From Devosia sp. A8/3-2 (lineage in GTDB: Bacteria; Pseudomonadota; Alphaproteobacteria; Rhizobiales; Devosiaceae): DNA of 64,000 nucleotides. Positions 57,662 to 64,000 of this stretch are shown piece by piece. A program made the position numbers and the translations under genes. Under the pieces are notes generated by a model, which did not search any database, was not told the DNA's origin, and saw only the letters and a program-made list of their open reading frames with translations. The DNA lies in assembly GCA_025452255.1 (NCBI GenBank), contig CP104975.1, forward strand, positions 248,001-312,000, given 5' to 3'. Position 1 is the stretch's first letter; each line of letters opens with the position of its first letter.

Positions 57662-57938
57662 GGTTGTCCCCGCTGGTGCCGGGCGAGAACAACATCGTGG
57701 AAGCCGACACGTCAATGACTGCTTTTTGGCGTGTTCCAAGTCCGGGGCAAACAACCGCATTGGGGAGTAGTGCTGCGGCGACGATGCGTGACTATGGCAG
57801 TTCCCGACCCCATTGCGGTCGTCTGAGGCCAAAGACACTCGGCCGGAAAGCAGTCACCCATATAGGCTGGGCTCTTGCTCCATCGAACTATTTTCCCCAT
57901 GATCCTCCCGGCTGAAATGCGGGATGGAGAAATAGTCG

Positions 57939-58386
57939 TTGGACAAGCTTGTTCAATTTTCTGGACCAGTCTGGCGATTGCTAGCGGCCGCTCTCGCCTC
58001 CACACCAGCCGCGCTGGCAGGGGCTGCCGAGGGGCGATTTCACCACTCAGGGCAAGCCGCAGCGTATGCCTCATTGAGCGCCGAGGGAGCTGCTGTGGCT
58101 ATCCAGCGATATCTAGTCGACGGTGTGCCGCGAGTTTTGGTGCCAATGTGGTTGAACGCCAGCGCTGTCGCAGATGAGAGAGGAAATCCGGTAGCATCGA
58201 TAATTTGGCAAGATTTACGTTCGTCTGGCGAGATCGCCCTGACTTGGGCTGTTTCTGATCATGCGCGAAAGCGGCGCCCTTGCCATGCTGTACTCATCGC
58301 GATCAAGGCCAGACCTTTCGCATGTGGTGGTCTTTGATCCAGCTTGCCTGACCTATGTAGGGCCGACCACCGCCTTTGAAGCATAG
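57939..58386 (+). CDS. Orphan RES-domain toxin (one frame break)
   Basis: About 149 residues after one break near 58262. RES motifs are GRFHHSGQAAAYASLSAEGA, RYLVDGVPRVLVPMWLNAS, IIWQDLRSSGEIALTWAVSD, then HVVVFDPACLTYVGPT. The start is TTG 57939, preceded by GGAG. No Xre/MbcA antitoxin frame is visible upstream or downstream, unlike usual RES pairs. The toxin may be inactive, or its antitoxin may be elsewhere. Confidence 0.6.
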
Positions 58387-58605
58387 CGCCATCCCATCCT
58401 ATGGCAGCTAGTTGGATGAGCGTGGTAAAAGCCGCCTGTCCGCTTCCCACCCACCCCTTAGGTGCCGTTCGGCATCAAGCCAAAAAATTCAGCGTCCTCT
58501 GTCCTCCCGCCGAGCCGCTCGCTGTTAACCGCAATCGCGATGCACGCAAGCACGATTGGCTTCATTGCTTTACGAAGGAAAAGGATACAAACAACGCAGT
58601 GAAGC

Positions 58606-58842
58606 ATGGTCAATTTCAGCAACTTCGTAATGCTTGCGCCCAAGCACTTGCGCTTCGCCTACGGGACGGTCGCATTGACCTATTTCGGGTTGCGCCTGAC
58701 GATGGCTATCGTGGAACATCAAGGCATCATGCAGATGCCGCCCTATGCGGCAGATGCGGCGATGGTGGGGACGATCTTTCTTGGCGCGTTAGTGGGTATT
58801 AGGATGTACCTGCACAAAGACACAGATTCAGCCTCGGACTAA
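58606..58842 (+). CDS. Small membrane protein (78 aa)
   Basis: Two hydrophobic helices (AYGTVALTYFGLRLTMAI and AAMVGTIFLGALVGIRMYL) joined by a short loop. ATG 58606. No family recognised. Confidence 0.45.
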   Translation: MVNFSNFVMLAPKHLRFAYGTVALTYFGLRLTMAIVEHQGIMQMPPYAADAAMVGTIFLGALVGIRMYLHKDTDSASD

Positions 58843-58918
58843 TGGATTTCGGCTCGCACTGGCAAAGTCGCGCATGTATACGCTAATGACCTGCCCACCA
58901 GCTCTCAGATTGAGAGGG

Positions 58919-59422
58919 CTACGGCTCGCTGATTGCTGCTGCGATCTGTCTGGCGGCCTCGCCAGATCCAATCTGCGATACATCGAGCTTTCTCGTTGAA
59001 AGCCTAGAAAATTGCGGCAGCCGCGCAATGCTGCGGTCGATCGCTCTGGCGTCGCGTATGCCCGCGGCAACGTCGCGCGCCAGTCGCTTTGACAAGGTCT
59101 CAGGAGTGGCAGTGAGGGTGAACCGGTACGTCTCGAACTCTACCCCTTCGAGTTCGGTGGCGATCGAGCTCCAGATCGCGTCCTCATGCAGCACCCAACA
59201 AAATACCACGTAGGGGCGGTCGCTCAAAAGAAAGCTGCGCAGCAGATGGGCGATATTATCTAGCACCATGCGCTTGTCTGCCTCGGTGGGGTTAAATGGC
59301 GACATGCTCCAGCACCAGTCGCCATCAAGGAAAAAGCTCGGTTGCAAGAGGTCGCAGAGCGCTCGGGCTGTGGTGGATTTGCCCACGCCCATCACTCCAT
59401 TGATGACGATGAGTCGCTTCAT
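58919..59422 (-). CDS. P-loop nucleotide kinase-like protein
   Basis: Intact 167 residues. Walker A GVMGVGKSTTARALCDLL near the start, then FFLDGDWCW, a lid-like Arg region (LSKRLARDV, ARAIDRSIARLPQF) and a C-terminal helix. Family: AAA_33/shikimate-kinase-like nucleotide or small-molecule kinases, sometimes found in tRNA repair or antibiotic phosphotransferase contexts. ATG 59422 follows GGAGAG. Start at 59560 is open but has no support. Substrate unknown. Confidence 0.7.
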   Translation of the reverse strand: MKRLIVINGVMGVGKSTTARALCDLLQPSFFLDGDWCWSMSPFNPTEADKRMVLDNIAHLLRSFLLSDRPYVVFCWVLHEDAIWSSIATELEGVEFETYRFTLTATPETLSKRLARDVAAGIRDARAIDRSIARLPQFSRLSTRKLDVSQIGSGEAARQIAAAISEP

Positions 59423-59848
59423 CGAACTCTCCACCCACGTGGGGCAAAGACTACCCTCGCCCCGTTGTCGCGGCAAATGATGATGGGGGTAGAGTTCCGC
59501 TTTTGACGCAGAAGTGGACGCTGGCCGCTCTATATCGGGCTGTCGGCAACCCACTGCCACCCGCCATTAGCTATATTAGTCTTTTATAAACATAACATGC
59601 TCGTGCATGGGCCGTCCGGAACGCGGCAGGGATTCCAATATCAATCCATCACCGGAGCGGCAGCAACCGACCCTTCTAGGTCGTTCAGCATCTGGAAAAG
59701 TGGCTCCAGAAGCGGACGTTCACGTCATGCCTCGATCGCCGTGACCGCATCAGCCGCTTGGGATCAGCCCCCTCCAGTCCACGCTGAACTTGCCGGGTCA
59801 CATCGGCTCGCCGTTGACTTTCCTCTTGCCCTGCGGCCCCAGCATCAT
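59423..59848. other. Intergenic stretch, no gene seen
   Basis: About 425 bases with no frame of convincing composition. It probably holds the deleted remainder of the hipA gene whose start lies at 60039. Confidence 0.4.
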
Positions 59849-60039
59849 TTACGGGAAATGATACAGCATGATATACGGGTTATAGCGCAACCTAGGAGCG
59901 AGACCGCGCTCAAATACCGTGTGCACAAGCTCCCAGACGGTGGCCACGCCGCCATAGTTGAAGACGAGCTGCCCCGGGGTGCGCGTGAGCAACCCGGCGA
60001 CAACAGGTTCCGTCTTCCCCGGCAGCCATACTCAGACAT
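59849..60039 (-). pseudogene. HipA N-terminal fragment
   Basis: After an early break, the frame reads VWLPGKTEPVVAGLLTRTP and GQLVFNYG, the typical first strands of HipA, then loses similarity and stops near 59849. Only about 60 residues remain; the kinase core is absent. It lies 27 bases after the HipB-like stop, so it was the second gene of a hipBA operon. Confidence 0.65.
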
Positions 60040-60065
60040 ATGACCGGTTTGACGCTTCGTTTGCT

Positions 60066-60409
60066 TAGAAATCATCGTCCACCTTGCCAGTGGAAGTGCG
60101 CACCGCCTGCGGCAGCAAGGTGTTGAGGACCGGGCTTCATTGACCTTAAGCGTCATGTCGCGCGTCCTGATCGAACACGGGCAGCCCACGACGGATGCGA
60201 CTTCGAACGCCGCGCCGACGGATGCGCCAAGATCCCCCTTTTCGATGCGGTGAATGAGCCCACGCGACATGCCCGCCCGTTCGGCCACTTCTTCGGCTGT
60301 CATCTGGTGCTCGATACGCGCGCCGGATCAAAAGACCCAGCAGCTCGGTCGCCTCTTTGGCGTAACGGAAAGTCAGCGCGGTTTGTTGGTTTTGCCATGT
60401 TTGCTCCAT
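60066..60409 (-). CDS. HipB-like XRE antitoxin (frame broken)
   Basis: About 114 residues after correction: ALTFRYAKEATELLGLLIRR, then MTAEEVAERAGMSRGLIHRI, EKGDLGASVGAAFEVASVVG and, in a third frame, TLLPQAVRTSTGKVDDDF as the C-terminal tail. Breaks lie near 60315 and 60165-60105. The helix-turn-helix looks whole. ATG 60409. Followed by a truncated hipA, so it is an antitoxin without its toxin. Confidence 0.65.
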
Positions 60410-60609
60410 AAATAGACCACGAGGCTAGCTTGCGTGCCATTTATCGAGAAGCTAATTAGCCGGCCCCCACAGCCAACAATCGTTCTATAGCCAGTCGCCC
60501 TACCTTCCTTAACAGCCCAGTTTACTTTATTTTTGTTCCCTGTATGTTCTATGGGGCGCAAGTGCTACGCACCATTGAACGAACTACTGAGCTACACCAA
60601 GGTGACCTT

Positions 60610-62083
60610 ATGATCAAAGATGAGTCGCCGGTGTTCGGCCAGAAGCTATCTGGTGCATATTTTACGCCGCGTGATGTCGCCGGCTCTCTCGTGAGTTGGG
60701 CACTACGCAAGACCTCAGATCGGCTTCTCGATCCGGCATGCGGCGATGGCCAGTTTCTTTCCGTCCATCCCAATTCCGTCGGCGTCGAGCAGAACCCCCA
60801 TTCTGCCGAGGCAGCCATCTCGGCAGCACCTTGGGCTCTTGTTCATAAAGGTGATTTTTTTACTCTGGCCGCCGAAACGCGCGAACGCTTTGAATGTGCC
60901 GCGGGCAATCCCCCGTTTATTCGCTATCAGAGTTTCAAAGGCGAAGTTCGGCGCCGCGCCCTAGAGCTCTGCGCGCAGCATGGTGTGCAATTTACGGGCC
61001 CGGCATCGTCTTGGGCGCCATTTCTTGTTGCAACCGCTGCCTTGCTCCAGCCGAGCGGCCGCATGGCCTTCGTCGTACCTGCGGAAATCGGCCACGCACC
61101 GTACGCGGCGCCTCTGCTGGAATACCTCGTGAGTTCGTTTTCCGAGGTGCACGTCATTGCCATTCAGAACAAGCTGTTTCCATCGCTCTCTGAAGATTGC
61201 TGGTTGCTCTACGCGGATGGTCACGGCGGTTCAACGTCGCGGATTGGCTTCACAGAGTGCCGTGACTTCAAGCCCGGCAGGCAGCGCCCGAAGCCAACGA
61301 CGCATATTGCGGTCGAAGAATGGAGAACCATTTGGTCGCGTCGGCTGCGCGCCTATCTTCTCCCTGTGGAAATTCGCGACATCTATGCGGCCGCCGCGAG
61401 CGATTCCATGAGCAAGCGGCTTGGCGATATTGCCAGCGTGGGTATCGGCTATGTCAGTGGCGATAATGACTTCTTTCACCTGCGACCTTCCGAGGCTCGG
61501 AGGCTGAAGATCCCAGCAAAATTTCTTCACCCCAGTCTGCGCAATGGGCGGGCGATGCCAAGCAAGCAGATCACGGGAGAGACGGTGGAGTCGTGGACCA
61601 GAAACGACGACAAGGTCTTGCTGCTTCGTCTCACGCGGGAGCAGGAACTACCGGCCAGCGTGCGGCGATATCTCGACAGCACCGCCGGACAGGAAGCGCG
61701 TCTGGGTTATAAATGCAGGAATCGTGCCCCCGGTACGCCGTGCCAGACGTCCAGTGCCGGACTTCATATTGAGCTATATGTCGGGCCGTTCGGCAAATCT
61801 GGTCCGAAACCTTGCCGGTGTAACCTGCACGAACAGCGTCCATTCAGTTCGTGTGCGTGACGTAGCCCCGGCTACCAAGTTGCTTCCGCTCTGGTCCACC
61901 CCGTTCGTTCGGTTGAGCTGTGAGCTCGAAGGGCATGCGCTGGGCGGCGGCATGCTGAAACTGGAGCCACGGGAGGCCACCCGGATCCTATTTCCAGCTG
62001 AAGGCGTGCTTGCCCGAGTGGATGGCGAGGCGCTGGAGAGCGCAATCACGACACTCCAACGCTGGAGGCACTATGCCGACTAA
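60610..62083 (+). CDS. DNA N6-adenine methyltransferase (Eco57I-like), modification subunit (one frame break)
   Basis: About 490 residues. ATG 60610 follows AAGGTGACC and starts just before GAYFTPRDVAGSLVSWAL. Motif I is LLDPACGDGQF at residues 39-49 and motif IV GNPPFIRYQ at 99-107. Then a long region with target-recognition character (KRLGDIASVGIGYVSGDNDF, KQITGETVESWTRNDDKVLL). A break near 61730 leads to VPDFILSYMSGRSANLVRNL and TLQRWRHYAD at the end. The last 11 bases overlap the start of the endonuclease gene. Confidence 0.85.
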
Positions 62084-62993
62084 CTCAGAGGCAAAAACCT
62101 GCCAGTGGACCAATCAGGCTGGGGCTCTGGCCGCTTTCGCTGAATTCACCGGCAAGACTCAGAGTGCCAGTCACATAAAGCCTTTGCACTGGTTTGTGGC
62201 GTGCAGATTGGTGATCGAGGGTGGTTTTGACCCCGCCGATATCGTGCCGCGTCCGCCTTTCAGGCTGGAGCGCCGGGCAGGCCGGGCGCCGGTACTTCAT
62301 TATGAGCCCGCTCTAGCAGGCGGTGGAGAGCGAACCGTTCTGGGCGGGTTAAAGACAAAGAACGTCGACGTTGTCGTGACGCGGGAAGGAATTGGTCCGG
62401 TTCTGGCCGTCTCCTGCAAGGGCGTGACGGGCGCTTTCCGAAACCTCACCAACCGCATGGAAGAAACGATCGGCGAGTGTACCAATCTGCATATTACATA
62501 TCCCGCGCTCGCGCTTGGCTATCTTGTGTTGCTCCGGGCCAACCGTCTGGTCGAAGCAGCGCTCGATGACGCCGCTGATGTCGCGACCGAGATGGAGGGT
62601 GCGGCCGAGGGCGCCAAGACACTGGCCGCCAACGATATCGCCATGACGGAGGGCGGCGAACCTGTGGCGGGCATCGTCCGATTTCACAACGCATTACGCG
62701 AATTGGTGGGCCGCCGCGGTATCCGCAACGATGTAAGCCGATATGAAGCTATCGGCTTTGGTCTGGTTGAAATGCACGGACCGCAGCGAAGCGCGCTGCT
62801 CGACAGTTTCCCTTTTTCCGACAGTCCGCTCAAATTGAGCGACTTCTTTGACACGCTCTATGCCCGTTATGACGAGCGTTTCGTGGTGAGCGCACCTGAT
62901 CTGTCACGGGTGACACGACGGTTGGAATGGGACTCTACCTCGCCGGCCTTTCAGCTCCCAAATCTGGATTATTCCCCGCGGACCAGCGGGTAG
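62073..62993 (+). CDS. Type II restriction endonuclease
   Basis: Intact 306-residue protein. A PD-(D/E)xK-like site is suggested by KNVDVVVTREG (Asp99) and LAVSCKGVTG (Lys116), where the usual Glu/Asp before Lys is Cys, which is unusual. HWFVACRLVIEGGFDPADIV near the N-terminus and LVGRRGIRNDVSRYEAIGFG in the middle are characteristic of a group of REases paired with Eco57I-type methylases. ATG 62073 overlaps the methylase stop by 11 bases. It would cut DNA lacking the partner's mark. Confidence 0.78.
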   Translation: MPTNSEAKTCQWTNQAGALAAFAEFTGKTQSASHIKPLHWFVACRLVIEGGFDPADIVPRPPFRLERRAGRAPVLHYEPALAGGGERTVLGGLKTKNVDVVVTREGIGPVLAVSCKGVTGAFRNLTNRMEETIGECTNLHITYPALALGYLVLLRANRLVEAALDDAADVATEMEGAAEGAKTLAANDIAMTEGGEPVAGIVRFHNALRELVGRRGIRNDVSRYEAIGFGLVEMHGPQRSALLDSFPFSDSPLKLSDFFDTLYARYDERFVVSAPDLSRVTRRLEWDSTSPAFQLPNLDYSPRTSG

Positions 62994-63166
62994 CTCCTAA
63001 CCTCAACGCTTGGGCATGCTCGCCGTAGAAGGCCGTAGCTACATACTCCGACAGTTATCTAAGCGCCCAATTCATAAATCAGCCGCCAGCAATGTTGTCA
63101 CAGGAGTCCCGGCTAGGCATAGTTCACAAGCCGAACTGTTCGCGAACCTGAAGGGGGCGTCCCACA

Positions 63167-64000
63167 ATGAAGATCAGCCTCGATCACCTTCCCGAAAGCA
63201 AACAGCGCAACGTCGCGCGCATCGTCGAGATCATCCACGAGGAATTCGAGGACGCGCTCAAGGAAGCCAAGTCGGAGGCCAAGCGCCGCGGGCGTATTCT
63301 AAAAATCATTCTGTTCGGATCTTACGCCAAGGGCACTGGGTCGATGAGCCTCATACGATGAAGGGCTATCGTTCGGACTTCGACATTCTGGTGATCGTCA
63401 ACGAGAGCCGTTTCGTGGGATTTGAGTATTGGGATCGAGCCACGGACCGGCTAAATCGCGAGCCGACGATCGGCGTACCAGTGGGCCTGATCGTGCATTC
63501 GGGCCGCGAGGTGAACAATGCCTTGCGTAATGCACAGTACTTTTTCACCGACATCCGCAAAGAAGGCGTCCTTCTTTATGAAATGGATGATCGAGAACTA
63601 GCTGAACCGGGGATTCTTTCACCGCAACAGGCATTGGAAATCGGTAGAGAGCAGTTTGGACAACGCTTTCCCTCGGCAATCAATTTTTTGGATACAGCTC
63701 GATACGAGATGTCGAAGAGCATGCTGAACCATGCTGCTTTCCAACTCCATCAATCGATAGAGCAGACCTATTCCACCGTGCTATTGATCCTGACGAATTA
63801 CAGCCCGCCCTCGCACAATCTGAAATTCCTTCGCATGCTCGCTGAGGATCGTGACCGTCGCCTGATTGACGCCCGGCCACGTGACCAGCACCGTCACAAC
63901 TCCCGGTTCAACGTTCTCAACGAAGCCTATGTAAAGGCTCGCTATTCCAAGCACTATGAGATCAGCGACGAAGCTTTGAAATGGCTCATAGATCGCACCG
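63167..64000 (+). CDS. Nucleotidyltransferase (MNT) fused to a HEPN domain, incomplete at the window end (one frame break)
   Basis: At least 275 residues. The N-terminal MNT has KIILFGSYAKGT, the GSxxxG motif, then after a break near 63338 KGYRSDFDILVIVNESRF, with the DxD. A HEPN domain follows: AINFLDTARYEMSKSMLNHA and AFQLHQSIEQTYSTVLLIL, up to KARYSKHYEISDEALKWLID at the edge. ATG 63167. MNT and HEPN usually form an antitoxin-toxin pair on separate genes. The HEPN Rx3-6H motif here is RYSKH. The fusion is known in many bacteria, and the 3' end is outside the window. Confidence 0.82.

Overview
The window looks like chromosome of an alphaproteobacterium, probably a Hyphomicrobiales member such as a Devosia relative. 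This is inference from the high GC content, the TGA-N9-TCA iron boxes typical of RirA regulation, an IalB-family secreted protein, a tripartite tricarboxylate transporter and several families common in that order. No rRNA, tRNA, CRISPR array, transposase or phage structural gene could be recognised. A practical warning: more than two dozen genes that match conserved families are split by one-base frame changes, and several of the breaks sit in G/C or A runs. Neighbouring genes of up to 2.9 kb are intact. I read most of these breaks as uncorrected sequencing indels, so gene spans below are given end to end with the breaks noted. A smaller set (hipBA scars, a PIN fragment, a lyase fragment, a GGDEF tail) lack whole parts and look like true remnants.

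Layout. 0.3-10.9 kb: a chemoreceptor, a TIGR02587/TIGR02588 membrane pair, an SLC13-type transporter, a DUF2270 protein, a membrane protein flanked by two tiny hydrophobic proteins of 24-25 residues, a hipBA deletion scar, and an intact CHASE4-GGDEF-EAL protein. 11.0-17.9 kb: an iron-siderophore uptake unit (substrate-binding protein, two permeases, ATPase) and a TonB-dependent receptor. Each promoter region carries a TGA-N9-TCA box, and an IalB-like gene lies between them. 18.2-20.8 kb: unrecognised small secreted proteins.

21.1-30.6 kb: a compact cassette that couples a phosphorelay (5TM-PAS hybrid kinase with two receiver domains, two single-domain response regulators, and a convergent HPt protein) to what looks like a synthase-dependent exopolysaccharide machine. 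The machine genes encode a secreted TIM-barrel glycosidase-like protein, a TPR plus YaiO-type outer-membrane barrel, a membrane-anchored HEAT-repeat protein and a processive GT2 synthase. The arrangement resembles the logic of pgaABC, but the parts differ.

30.8-40.0 kb: a catabolic locus for an unidentified carboxylated compound. It encodes an SDR dehydrogenase, a GntR/FCD regulator, an RraA-like protein, an IclR regulator, DhaL and DhaK kinase subunits without DhaM, a DapA-family lyase, and a TctC-TctB-TctA transporter. A perfect palindrome before the SDR and two IclR-like sites in the dapA/tctC divergent promoter are probable operators. 40.2-43.6 kb: DUF983, a damaged Xre/RES toxin-antitoxin pair, an I78-type inhibitor lipoprotein, DUF2314 and small secreted proteins.

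43.9-64.0 kb: a defence and toxin-antitoxin island. It holds a lyase remnant, a ParDE-type pair, a truncated PIN gene, an unusual AbiEi-like/HipA fusion with two tandem operators, a small protein translationally coupled to a zinc-hook RecF/SMC-like ATPase, a large intact restriction-methylation fusion, an XRE-ImmA/IrrE protein with its partner, a zinc-ribbon protein, a secreted nuclease, an adenosine-deaminase-like enzyme, an orphan RES toxin, a P-loop kinase, a decayed hipBA, a methyltransferase/endonuclease pair and an MNT-HEPN fusion that runs off the window. The best candidates for undescribed systems are the small protein plus zinc-hook ATPase, the AbiEi-HipA fusion unit, and the phosphorelay-polysaccharide cassette.
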